A DNA stretch of 64,000 nt, from NCBI RefSeq assembly GCF_001484965.1, contig NZ_KQ947394.1:186001-250000 (forward strand), read 5' to 3'. Both the position numbers and the translations under genes were made by a program. The notes beneath the pieces were generated by a model that worked only from the letters and a program-made list of their open reading frames with translations, was not told the DNA's origin and searched no databases. Each line of letters begins with the position of its first letter. Positions within the stretch are counted from its first letter, which is position 1. This DNA is from Shouchella shacheensis (GTDB lineage: Bacteria > Bacillota > Bacilli > Bacillales > Bacillaceae_D). Shown piece by piece: positions 26,414 to 35,023 of the stretch.

Positions 26414-26720
26414 ATGGCCGTTCCCCTCCCTCTTTCAGTAAATGTCTGTGCTGTACACTCAATTCTTTGCTCTGTTAAAGAAAGAACCCTTTGACCTCTT
26501 TCAGAACAGCATCGCTCTACTAGACCTGTCGCTCTCCCCGATGTCTGAATAAGAGCAATCATTAAGATAAGGTAATCGTATCAGGATAGTTAGATTAAAG
26601 CAATTGCTTCGTTAGACGAAAGAAAAAATGTCGTCAGGAACACGGTAAATGGTAGGGAAACAACGGGTTTCTATTGCTTTGATTTCGTAGTATACTAGAA
26701 ATTAGGAGGTGAGTGCTGGT
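26414..26720. other. Intergenic stretch without a gene
   Basis: About 300 bases between divergent genes. It should hold the promoter of the monooxygenase pair on the minus strand and that of the small plus-strand gene; a TATACT -10-like box near 26690 serves the latter, with no good -35. Nothing else recognised. Confidence 0.4.
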
Positions 26721-27026
26721 ATGAACAATAACACAGCCGCATACGATTTATTGTTTAAAATGCACCGCATGCTGGTGAGGCATTACCGGGTGCCTGATGA
26801 AAGCAAAGATTCGTACAAGCTAACCATTGCGCATGTGCTTCATATGTACAGCAACCGATTCCCCCCCGAACTTGCATCTGACCTCAAGAAAACCAACTAT
26901 GTCCGCAACCGTGTCTGCCATTTTTCACCGATTTCTAATGCTGATTTGCTTTTAGTAGAAAAAACAGCTTCTCGCATCAAACGAATGACCGAGAAATCTC
27001 CGTTTAAGTCTGGGCTTTATTTCTAA
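26721..27026 (+). CDS. Small hypothetical protein (101 aa)
   Basis: A basic, mostly helical protein with several His and Arg residues (MHRMLVRHYRVPDE, HVLHMYSNRFPPE, NYVRNRVCHFSPI). No membrane segment or known motif was recognised. The ATG at 26721 has AGGAGG about 11 bases upstream; a GTG closer to that site would add four residues. It is alone on the plus strand among minus-strand genes. Real coding is likely from the ribosome site and composition; function unknown. Confidence 0.55.
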   Translation: MNNNTAAYDLLFKMHRMLVRHYRVPDESKDSYKLTIAHVLHMYSNRFPPELASDLKKTNYVRNRVCHFSPISNADLLLVEKTASRIKRMTEKSPFKSGLYF

Positions 27027-27140
27027 GGGTCTGACGAAGCGCATCCTAGGGGCTACGCTTGACGTGAGATTCACACGGACGACCCACCTTGTCTGGTCGC
27101 TTCTATCGAGGCGGCCACTATCTATGAATAATGTTCAACC

Positions 27141-27467
27141 TCAGTCGTCAACGACCTTTTCCAAGAAAATCCCCTCCCGAAAACCTCCTCTCTTATTTGC
27201 TTTTTCCTTTCGAACTCGCTCAACATCTACGATGGATGCTTCATGCACAGAAGCCAATGCTCGCATCACCTCAAGTACATCCGCCAGCTCCTCTACCGCC
27301 TCTGTGTTCGTTTCAGCTTCTATGTATTCCTGAACTTCTTCTAAGAGTTTCGCGCGCAATTCCTGCTTGTATTCTCCTAGAGCCAACGTACGCGTGACAG
27401 GCGTTTTGCCCGCCTTTTCAATCAATTCCGGAATTTGATCGCGCACGAGTTTGTTGTGTATCGGCAT
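27141..27467 (-). CDS. MazG-like nucleotide pyrophosphohydrolase
   Basis: A 108-residue all-helical protein. NKLVRDQIPELIEKAGKTP is the entry motif of the phosphoribosyl-ATP pyrophosphohydrolase-like/MazG-like group, and KLLEEVQEYIE followed by EAVEELADVLEVMRAL gives the EExxE and ExxD metal sites. Such enzymes hydrolyse nucleoside triphosphates, often damaged ones. The ATG at 27467 with AAGGAGG upstream is preferred to a 19-residue longer frame. Confidence 0.85.
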   Translation of the reverse strand: MPIHNKLVRDQIPELIEKAGKTPVTRTLALGEYKQELRAKLLEEVQEYIEAETNTEAVEELADVLEVMRALASVHEASIVDVERVRKEKANKRGGFREGIFLEKVVDD

Positions 27468-27613
27468 AGCGGTCCTCCTTGGTTCAATCTGTATCCACTC
27501 ACTTTTCAAGAAAGAAAGTGTCATCGCTGGTTGGCATCTTGAAACTAATCACTCACAATAGAGAGACTTCGATTTACTAGCTAAACTAACGGCACAAGGC
27601 AAGGAGGGGTAAT

Positions 27614-27766
27614 GTGTGGGGACTTTTCATTGTCATCATTTTGCTCGTATTCGTCTTTGATTTTTCCAAAATCCGGGATCAAAACAAAGAGATGATTAAT
27701 CAAAACAACAAAATCATTGAATTACTGGAGAAAATGAACAGTAACAGCGAGAAAGAGAACTCTTGA
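27614..27766 (+). CDS. Small single-span membrane protein (50 aa)
   Basis: A short gene with one N-terminal membrane segment (LFIVIILLVFVFDF) and a polar, coiled-coil-like tail (NQNNKIIELLEKMNSNSEKE). The GTG start at 27614 follows AAGGAGGGG at a workable distance. Type I topology and the i, i+3/i+4 spacing of Ile and Leu suggest oligomerisation. It resembles other tiny Bacillus membrane proteins of unknown role. Confidence 0.65.
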   Translation: MWGLFIVIILLVFVFDFSKIRDQNKEMINQNNKIIELLEKMNSNSEKENS

Positions 27767-28053
27767 TGCGTGCTTTGTTAGATAAACAAAAGCAAACTCA
27801 CCGCCGTAACTGATGCTCGAAGTACGTTTCTTATTTTCACTTCCAAGCATTGTCTTCCTAAGATGACTGCTATTATTTTACGCAATAACGTTCGTACTGA
27901 CAATCCCTTCCCGAGCTGCTGAAGCGCGCAAAGAGCTTCTTCTTTTCAAACAGCATTGGCGAATTTCCATTTAAACAAATGTTTAACACATTTTCGGGCA
28001 TTCTACTCCTAGATGCAGTTTTCCTTACTCTGCTGCAAGGAGGCGTTCATCCT

Positions 28054-29655
28054 ATGGAAAAAGCTGATCAAGCCAAAGTAAGCCCCGTGTTTTACTGGAC
28101 CATTGGGATTATGATTGTTTTCATTTTAACTGGTGTTTTCGTGCCAAACCTGTTTGAATCCATGACAGAAACGGCTCAATCGTTTATTTCTACTTTTTTT
28201 GGTTGGTACTACTTGATTGTTGTCACGCTTTTTCTGGTGGTCTGCCTCGTCTTTGTGGTCAGTCCTTACGGGAAAATCAGACTCGGAAAGGAAGACGACC
28301 GGCCGGAGTATAACTACCCCACGTGGTTCGCCTTTCTTTTCAGTGCAGGACTTGGCGTAGGCCTCCTTTTCTTTGGCGCGGCTGAACCGATTGCTCATTA
28401 TGCGCTTCAATCGCCCACGGCTGTGGAAGGCACGGAGGAAGCGGCGATGGAGTCTTTACGATTTGTGTTCCTTCATTGGGGCTTTCACGGTTGGAGCATT
28501 TACGCGATTGTCGCCATCTGTCTTGCCTATTTCAACTTTCGCAAGGATAAACCCGGGTTGATCAGTGCGACGCTCTCACCGCTTTTCAATACAGACGGGG
28601 CTCTTGGGAAGGGGATTGACGTTGTTGCGATTGTCGCCACGCTTGCAGGGATCGCCACCACCCTCGGGTTCGGCGCCGCTCAAGTGAACGGCGGAATTTC
28701 CTTCTTAACAGATTTGCCGAACAGCTTTTGGATGCAAGTGGTTGTTATTGCGGTCATTACCGTATTGTTCCTATTTTCATCGAGTACGGGCCTGGATAAA
28801 GGGATACGTATTCTTAGTAGTGTGAACATGATACTCGTGTTTTTGCTGCTTCTGTTCTTTATGGTTTTCGGTTCGACACTCTTTTCCCTGAACCTGTTTA
28901 CAAACACGCTGGGCCGGTACGTTCAAACCCTGCCAGAGCTTAGCTTTCGCATTGCACCAACCAACCCGGAAAGTCGAGAGTGGATCAACGCGTGGACGCT
29001 GTTCTACTGGGCCTGGTGGATGGCCTGGTCTCCCTATGTTGGCACGTTCATTGCCCGTGTCTCCAAAGGGCGCACGCTCCGAGAATTCATCATTTTCGTC
29101 CTGATTCTCCCCTCAGTAGTCGGATTCATTTGGTTTTCCTTTCTTGGCGGGACGGCGATTTCCGTCGAGTCGGAAGGCCTTGCGATCATCTCTTCTCTTG
29201 CTGAAGAGGAAAGACTGTTTGGCGTGCTCGCAACGATGCCAATCAGCACCATTACCTCTTACGTTACACTCTTTTTGGTCGCTTTTTTCATTGTGACATC
29301 TGCCGATTCTGCGACATTTTTCCTCGGAAGCCAGTCAACCAACGGCTCATTAAATCCGCCCACCCGAGTGAAGATGACATGGGGCGTTCTAATGTCGCTT
29401 ACCGCTGGTGTGCTTCTTTACAGCGGCGGTCTTCAGGGCTTGCAAAATGCGATGATCCTTGTGGCGTTTCCCTTTTCCATCATCATGGTGCTAATGGTCG
29501 TGGCCCTTTTCAAAGCACTGAGACTAGAAAATACGAAGGAACAAGTGAAGAAGAGACGCGAGAACAGAGAATGGAGACAGTGGAGAAAGAAACAAGACCG
29601 CGAGGAAAGACGAAACAAGCATAGGCGGAGGCGCCAAGGGATGAAGGATAAATGA
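28054..29655 (+). CDS. BCCT-family betaine/choline/carnitine transporter
   Basis: A 533-residue sodium-coupled carrier of the betaine-choline-carnitine family with twelve membrane segments. The family signature GPYVGTFIARVSKGRT-like block is here as WSPYVGTFIARVSKGRT, and the Trp-rich WAWWMAW helix is intact, as in OpuD/BetP. It imports glycine betaine or a similar osmolyte. The tail after the last helix is long and strongly basic, a feature that senses osmotic stress in BetP. The ATG at 28054 follows AAGGAGG by ten bases; an upstream ATG adds 25 residues. Confidence 0.9.
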   Translation: MEKADQAKVSPVFYWTIGIMIVFILTGVFVPNLFESMTETAQSFISTFFGWYYLIVVTLFLVVCLVFVVSPYGKIRLGKEDDRPEYNYPTWFAFLFSAGLGVGLLFFGAAEPIAHYALQSPTAVEGTEEAAMESLRFVFLHWGFHGWSIYAIVAICLAYFNFRKDKPGLISATLSPLFNTDGALGKGIDVVAIVATLAGIATTLGFGAAQVNGGISFLTDLPNSFWMQVVVIAVITVLFLFSSSTGLDKGIRILSSVNMILVFLLLLFFMVFGSTLFSLNLFTNTLGRYVQTLPELSFRIAPTNPESREWINAWTLFYWAWWMAWSPYVGTFIARVSKGRTLREFIIFVLILPSVVGFIWFSFLGGTAISVESEGLAIISSLAEEERLFGVLATMPISTITSYVTLFLVAFFIVTSADSATFFLGSQSTNGSLNPPTRVKMTWGVLMSLTAGVLLYSGGLQGLQNAMILVAFPFSIIMVLMVVALFKALRLENTKEQVKKRRENREWRQWRKKQDREERRNKHRRRRQGMKDK

Positions 29656-29725
29656 ATGCTCGAAGGCAGCCCATTGATACCTGTCATTATCTCTTATGCG
29701 TATTGGTGGGAGTTTTAGTACAAAA

Positions 29726-29782
29726 CCGAAATGCGCAGGCGGGGGCCACAAATCTCGAAGCTCCTACCCGCCTGCGCTAGAC
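29726..29782 (-). repeat. Structured intergenic repeat, short form (copy B)
   Basis: A reduced unit: CCGAAATGCGCAGGCGGG at one end and CCCGCCTGCGCTAGAC at the other form a direct inverted repeat, with a short middle (AATCTCGAAGCTCCTA). On the minus strand it starts directly after the T7 run of the Bax-inhibitor gene terminator. Confidence 0.8.
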
Positions 29783-29788
29783 AAAAAA

Positions 29789-29819
29789 AGAAGCCTTCCA
29801 GAACAGGAACAGCTTCTTC
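29789..29819 (-). terminator. Terminator of the Bax-inhibitor-like gene
   Basis: On the minus strand GAAGAAGCTGTTCC pairs with GGAAGGCTTC (one bulge) and is followed by T7. Confidence 0.85.
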
Positions 29820-29827
29820 CCAAGCAA

Positions 29828-30559
29828 CTACCGACTCCTCAACTTCCGTAGCAATCTCAAAATCTCAATATAGAGCCAGATCAGCGTCACCAGCAGACTA
29901 AACGCGCCGTACCACTCATAAAGCTTCGGCGATCGGTTCCTCACGCCTTTGGCAATGTCATCAAAATCGACAATCAGGCTAAACGACGCCACCGCCACGA
30001 AAACAACGCTTAGCGCAATTCCAAGCGGCGTCGATTCATGCAAGTGCGGAACGTGAAAACCGACGAACCTGCCAATTAGCGAGACCACGTACACGAGGAA
30101 AATCGCCGTTGTCGCAACCGCAATGCCCGTGCGCAGCTTTGGCGTTGGACGAATGATTTTAAATCTGTATAGAAGCAGCATCGCCGCGCATACCGCAAAG
30201 GTCACGTAGACAGCTTGCAGAACAATCCCGTCAAACTGGGCTTCGTATCGAAACGAAAAAGCTCCAATGAATCCCCCTTTACAAATCACATAAATAGGGG
30301 CTGTGAACGGCACGATTCTAGGCGCAAAGATGGAGGCGAGCATCATCACAAGCCCAGCGATAATCCCTCCCCAAATAAATACTGGAATGAGTTCGGGTTG
30401 TTCGGAAACTGTACTCCACGCGAACGTCGCCACGGCCACTGTAACCGCGAGCAAAAACATCGCGCGGTGAAGCGTCCCATTTAAGGTCATGACCTTTTCA
30501 CCCGATGCCGCACGAGCGCGGAATGGATGGGTCGATAAACTCGGGTTGCCGGATCTCAT
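29828..30559 (-). CDS. Bax inhibitor-1/YccA-family membrane protein
   Basis: A 243-residue protein with seven predicted membrane segments. Conserved points are ICKGGFIGAFSFRYE, the VDFDDIAKGV loop, and SPKLYEWYGAFSLLVTLIWLYIEILRLL at the end, where the acidic and Tyr residues fit the YccA/BI-1 family. Relatives are calcium-leak channels or modulators of membrane proteolysis. It stands alone between convergent and divergent neighbours. Confidence 0.87.
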   Translation of the reverse strand: MRSGNPSLSTHPFRARAASGEKVMTLNGTLHRAMFLLAVTVAVATFAWSTVSEQPELIPVFIWGGIIAGLVMMLASIFAPRIVPFTAPIYVICKGGFIGAFSFRYEAQFDGIVLQAVYVTFAVCAAMLLLYRFKIIRPTPKLRTGIAVATTAIFLVYVVSLIGRFVGFHVPHLHESTPLGIALSVVFVAVASFSLIVDFDDIAKGVRNRSPKLYEWYGAFSLLVTLIWLYIEILRLLRKLRSR

Positions 30560-30778
30560 GTTAGTGCGTTCTTCCTCTCTGGTTGGGGGTGGTTACCTCT
30601 ATGATCATAACACCATGTTCGCCCGTGAGTCTCGTTTCGTGCGGCGATTTCAGGAGGAAGATGTTTTCGATTCTTTACTAACCCACCTCAAAAAAGAAGC
30701 CCACTTTTTAACAAGTAAGCTCCCTCCCATATCCCTAGAATCAGTCCTCTATAATGCTACAACAGTCCCCCTCTGCTT

Positions 30779-32578
30779 CTATTCCCTTTCCACTGTTAGC
30801 TTTGGTGCAAGCTCTTCATCTTCAGCTGAATAAAATTCTAAAACATTCGGATGAAACCCCGCCTGAGTAGAAGCAGCTAGGCGGAATTGAATTCTTTCCT
30901 CTCCCCCGACTTGTGAGACGAAGGACGTTGGTATTTGCACCTCCACGTACTCTTCAGCGCTTTCTTCAAGAGAGAAGGAGGCGATGCTTTCTGTGGTTGC
31001 GGGAGCATGAAAGTCGGTCCGTTCAAGCGAGGCACTTGGGCCAAAATATCCATTTTGTCCATCAATCGTTATGTGGTTCACAGTTCCTTCCTTCTTTTTC
31101 AAGTACAACCGAAGTTTCATTTTCTCGTCCCCACCTAATTTTTCCAACTCAGAGGAGTGAAAAGATACGATGGAACGGAAGGTATCCGTGTTATACATGC
31201 CTTTATCCCCGACTTTGAGCGAAGAGATCCCAAGACCATCCGCTGCCAATCTGCCAACAAACCCAGTATAATTCGGCTCAGCCCCTAGAGCGATTTTCTC
31301 GATCGGGACCCCCTGTTCCTCAAAAGTGTAGATTTCCGTGACCGTATCGCTTTGATTTTCTGCTTCATCGACTGCCATGAATTTCAGTGTGGCATCTTCT
31401 TCTATTGTTAAAGGCTCTTCATAGACGGAAGAAGAGCGAGTGGGCTCATTTCCGTCTACCGTGTAGTGAATAACGCTCCCTTCACTTGCCGTTAATGTCA
31501 CTGAAACGGGCTCGGTAAACGTACCCCCAGCCGGCTCAGCTCTCAAAAATGGCTCCTCTGGCACAGGTTCGGGTGGCGGAGATGAACCTTCGTTTCTTGA
31601 GAAATTTTTGAAAAACGCCCACATTTTTTCGCTTGCATTGGGCCCTTGAGGGTCAGTGTAGCTTCCTTGCACGCTGCCGCCCGACCACGCATGCCCCATC
31701 CCATCAACAAGAACTTTCTTCATCCCCAATTGGTTGCCTTCATCGTAGTACATTTCCTCGGTAAAACTTCTTCCGCCAGGCACTTGCCCTTCCACTACTT
31801 CATCAGCTGTGTCGTTAATTCGGTCATTATCACGTCCATCTAAAGCAAGATCATTGGTTTTGGCCCACTGGGTTAGCACTTGATGACCGTTCACCACATC
31901 TACGGTTGAGTCATTTGTTCCATGGAATACAATCGTAGGAACCACACGTGCATGTTCACCCATGGCTTCATAGGCGAGTCTTCCTTGCCGAACAGGATCA
32001 GGGCCGCCATTGCTCATGGCATTCAACCCTTCAAGTTGGGTAGTGGCGGCCTTGTATTCCAACCCGGAACCTACACCAATCGCTGTGAAAACATCAGGGT
32101 ACGTTGCACCTAAAATCGCACTCATCGCTCCTCCTGCCGATAGACCCGTGACATACACTCGGTCCTCATCTACGTCCTCTTCTTCAATGATTTTCTGGAC
32201 CATTCCAGCAAGGACGGCTGGCTCTCCAGATCCTCTCGACTGATGGGCAGAATCAAACCAGTTCCAACAGCGTGTAATGTCTGCTCTTGTGCTTTGCTCT
32301 GGGTACAGAACGAGGAATCCTTCTTGATCCGCGACCGTATTCATTTCTGTTCCTGCGGCGAATTGGCTAGCGTCCTGCGTGCATCCATGTAGCATCACAA
32401 CGAGCGGCTTTTCTCCTGTGTTGCTAGCTGCTTCCGGCGAATAAAGCTGGTACGCTTTTCCGCTATACGACCCGTTGGTTGTCCCCTGTGCCTCCGCAGA
32501 TGCTGTCGAACCAAAGAAAAGAAAAACCATTGCACTCATCACCATGACCAACTCATACAGCACTCGTTTTTCTTTCAA
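30779..32578 (-). CDS. Secreted PHB-depolymerase-family esterase with C-terminal binding domains
   Basis: A 599-residue secreted esterase. A signal peptide (residues 1-30, ending SASA) leads to a PHB-depolymerase-type alpha/beta hydrolase: oxyanion region VVMLHGCTQDASQF, CWNWFD, nucleophile GLSAGGAMSAILGATYPD, and catalytic His near GMGHAWSGG. A Pro-rich linker follows, then a chitobiase C-terminal-like domain (GSVIHYTVDGNEP) and a beta-rich end domain. The family includes PHB depolymerases and feruloyl/acetylxylan esterases. It is the last gene of the sigma-54 operon, 35 bases after the CoA-transferase, which favours an aliphatic polyester. TTG start. Confidence 0.85.
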   Translation of the reverse strand: MKEKRVLYELVMVMSAMVFLFFGSTASAEAQGTTNGSYSGKAYQLYSPEAASNTGEKPLVVMLHGCTQDASQFAAGTEMNTVADQEGFLVLYPEQSTRADITRCWNWFDSAHQSRGSGEPAVLAGMVQKIIEEEDVDEDRVYVTGLSAGGAMSAILGATYPDVFTAIGVGSGLEYKAATTQLEGLNAMSNGGPDPVRQGRLAYEAMGEHARVVPTIVFHGTNDSTVDVVNGHQVLTQWAKTNDLALDGRDNDRINDTADEVVEGQVPGGRSFTEEMYYDEGNQLGMKKVLVDGMGHAWSGGSVQGSYTDPQGPNASEKMWAFFKNFSRNEGSSPPPEPVPEEPFLRAEPAGGTFTEPVSVTLTASEGSVIHYTVDGNEPTRSSSVYEEPLTIEEDATLKFMAVDEAENQSDTVTEIYTFEEQGVPIEKIALGAEPNYTGFVGRLAADGLGISSLKVGDKGMYNTDTFRSIVSFHSSELEKLGGDEKMKLRLYLKKKEGTVNHITIDGQNGYFGPSASLERTDFHAPATTESIASFSLEESAEEYVEVQIPTSFVSQVGGEERIQFRLAASTQAGFHPNVLEFYSAEDEELAPKLTVERE

Positions 32579-32613
32579 TCTTCATCCTCTCCTTCTTTGT
32601 AAAGTCACTCCCC

Positions 32614-33951
32614 CTACCGAATTCCCCTCTCTTCTGCCTCCCTCCTCAACTCTTCTCGGAAATCCGGATGAGCAATGGCAATCAGACGTTCCACTCGCTC
32701 GCGAATCGAGGTCCCTCTAAGCGAAGCAACGCCGTACTCCGTCACAACATAATCAACATCATTGCGTGAAAGGGTCACAGCTGCTCCCTCCGCAAGGCTC
32801 GGAACGATTTTGGAAACCGTTTTCCGTTCGCTGCTTCCGGCCACTCGCACATTGGTCGTCGAGTAAAGGGCTATAAAAGCCTTCCCTCCTTTGGATAATT
32901 GGGCACCGATGGCGGTATCCGCCTGCCCTCCTGTTCCGCTATACTGTTTGTGGCCGATCGATTCGGAACTGCATTGTCCGGTTAAATCAATTTCAAGCGT
33001 CGTATTAATCGAGGTCATCTGGTGGTTTTGCCCGATCACATAAGGATCGTTGACCCAGTTCCCATTTATCAGCTGCACACCTGGGTTATCATCGATAAAG
33101 TCATAAAGCTTTTGGGTACCGAGGGCAAAAGTGGCGACCATACGATTGGGCACAAGCGTTTTTTCCTTGCCGGTGATGACCCCCGCTTCAAACAGGTCGA
33201 CCATCCCATCCGTCAGCATTTCTGTATGGATGCCTAGATCCTTTTTGTTCATAAGCTGGGAAGCGACGGCGTTTGGAATCCCGCCAATTCCTAATTGAAT
33301 GGTCGAGCCGTCTTCAATGAAGTCGGCAATGTAGGCCCCAATCGCTTCGTCTTTTTCGTTTGATTCAGGCGATGGAAATTGCGGAATCGGAGCGTCGTGC
33401 CGCACGAGATAATCAATATCGCGAACATGCACCGTTGTGTCCCCAAAGGTTCGCGGCATATTAGCGTTTACTTCGAGGATGACAAGATCAGCGGCCTCCA
33501 TGATTTCCCGCTCGTAAGTGGCACTTAACGAAAGGGAAAGGTAGCCTTTCTCATCCATCAAGGAAGCGCTGCCGAGAAAAATATTGACTTGTCGATGGTC
33601 GAGACGTTTGGAGCCAGCAAAATGCAGGTGGTTCGGGATAAATGAGACATTCCCTGCTTGATGCATGTTGCGAATTGCAGGGGTGTAGAACCAGCCTTCC
33701 ATGTGAAAATGGTCAAAATACCTCTCATCCGTAAAATAAGGATAGTCTAGCATCGGAAGGCAGGTGGAAACGGTCATATCCGTTGCCTCCCCCGCCACCG
33801 TATGCAGTTTGGAAAGCAAGCCGGTCGGCTCTGCGGCGGCCAGGGCAGAGACGATGTGATCGCCGGTCTTCACCAAACGCAGCGCTTCTTCGATCGTCAG
33901 CCGCTTTTGTTCATAAAGTCTTTGATGCGTCGTTTCCACGGATGAAATCAT
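32614..33951 (-). CDS. Acetyl-CoA hydrolase/CoA-transferase family enzyme
   Basis: A 445-residue family I CoA-transferase of the acetyl-CoA hydrolase group (4-hydroxybutyrate CoA-transferase type). The central GIGGIPNAVASQL motif, the catalytic-Glu area VITGKEKTLVP with IDLTGQCSSESIG, and the late YVVTEYGVASLRG block are characteristic. It would move CoA from acetyl-CoA to a short acid such as acetoacetate or hydroxybutyrate. Its start overlaps the stop of the KAS III-like gene (ATGA), so the two are coupled. Confidence 0.88.
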   Translation of the reverse strand: MISSVETTHQRLYEQKRLTIEEALRLVKTGDHIVSALAAAEPTGLLSKLHTVAGEATDMTVSTCLPMLDYPYFTDERYFDHFHMEGWFYTPAIRNMHQAGNVSFIPNHLHFAGSKRLDHRQVNIFLGSASLMDEKGYLSLSLSATYEREIMEAADLVILEVNANMPRTFGDTTVHVRDIDYLVRHDAPIPQFPSPESNEKDEAIGAYIADFIEDGSTIQLGIGGIPNAVASQLMNKKDLGIHTEMLTDGMVDLFEAGVITGKEKTLVPNRMVATFALGTQKLYDFIDDNPGVQLINGNWVNDPYVIGQNHQMTSINTTLEIDLTGQCSSESIGHKQYSGTGGQADTAIGAQLSKGGKAFIALYSTTNVRVAGSSERKTVSKIVPSLAEGAAVTLSRNDVDYVVTEYGVASLRGTSIRERVERLIAIAHPDFREELRREAEERGIR

Positions 33952-34994
33952 GATTCTTCTCTCTCCTTTACAGGACCCCAGCGGATGACATTGGCGGCCC
34001 AGGCGTAACCAATGCCTGCAGCAATCATCGCCACGACCGTCCCCTCTTGAATTTTCTCTTCACGTCTTCCAATATGAAGAGAAAGAATTTGATCGATTTG
34101 CCCCATATGGCCGTAGCGGCTCAAATAGGTAGTGTGCGCCTCCGTTAGCCCTAGCGTTTTGAGCATATAAGCATGCATAGAGGGTTTGAAATGCAGGACA
34201 GCTAGGTAGGACAACTCCTCTTTGGAAAGGCCTGATTTCTCAAAGGCTCGGTCTATGCAGTTGAACCAGTTTTTCATTGAGACTTCGTTCAGCCGTTCCT
34301 TCATATGGTCCGGGCGCATCAGTTTCAGCGACTGGTAAGCTTCCTGTAAATTGTCTTGATTGATCGGGTTGGCAGTGCCGCCGACCTCTACCCCCGCATC
34401 GCGGGCCATCGAGCCATCCGTCAAAAGATGGGTGCCGAGCACCTCGTTGTACGGGTGGTTTCGCTTTAAAATCAGTGCCCCTCCGCCCGCACTTAAGTTG
34501 TAAAGCATGGATGAGACAGGGTCGCTGTAATCGACCAAATCGCCATTTCGATACCCGCCCACAATCATCACTGTCTTGACCTCTTCATCGGCTATCATCA
34601 TGTCTTTGGCGATTTTCATGGCAGCGACACAGGTACAGCAGCGCTGCTGCACATCAATGCCCCAGGCGTTCGTCGCCCCAATTTGCTCTTGGATGTAGAT
34701 CGATGAAGTCGTGAGCGGATATTCTTTCCATTCCTCACCGATACAAAGGATAACATCTAGCTCCTTCGCATCGACTCCTCCATTTTTCAACGCATCCAAC
34801 GCTGCGCATACGCCCATTTCCTGCGTGCCATCCTCCTCTCCAGGGACTATTTTTTCGTAAATACCTAATTTTGTTTCTACAGCTTCCTTCGTCCAGTGCC
34901 CTCCTGTGGCTTCGGCAATTTCTTTTGCCGTCATACGCCCGGCAGGAAGATAAATGCCAGTACTTGCAATACCTACAGTAGTACGTGCGTTCAT
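33948..34994 (-). CDS. KAS III-like thiolase-fold enzyme
   Basis: A 348-residue protein of the 3-oxoacyl-ACP synthase III/thiolase fold. The nucleophile region is DVQQRCCTCVAAM (Cys 119, 120, 122), the His is probably in LHFKPSMHAYML. The usual YGN triad-Asn motif is changed to YGHMGQID. It sits in a catabolic-looking operon with a CoA-transferase, not with fatty-acid synthesis genes. It may cleave or form a short 3-ketoacyl-CoA, as a stand-in for a thiolase. The reaction is unproven. Confidence 0.75.
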   Translation of the reverse strand: MNARTTVGIASTGIYLPAGRMTAKEIAEATGGHWTKEAVETKLGIYEKIVPGEEDGTQEMGVCAALDALKNGGVDAKELDVILCIGEEWKEYPLTTSSIYIQEQIGATNAWGIDVQQRCCTCVAAMKIAKDMMIADEEVKTVMIVGGYRNGDLVDYSDPVSSMLYNLSAGGGALILKRNHPYNEVLGTHLLTDGSMARDAGVEVGGTANPINQDNLQEAYQSLKLMRPDHMKERLNEVSMKNWFNCIDRAFEKSGLSKEELSYLAVLHFKPSMHAYMLKTLGLTEAHTTYLSRYGHMGQIDQILSLHIGRREEKIQEGTVVAMIAAGIGYAWAANVIRWGPVKEREES

Positions 34995-35023
34995 GTTCCT
35001 TCCCCTCCTTTTTCTGTCTCTCT

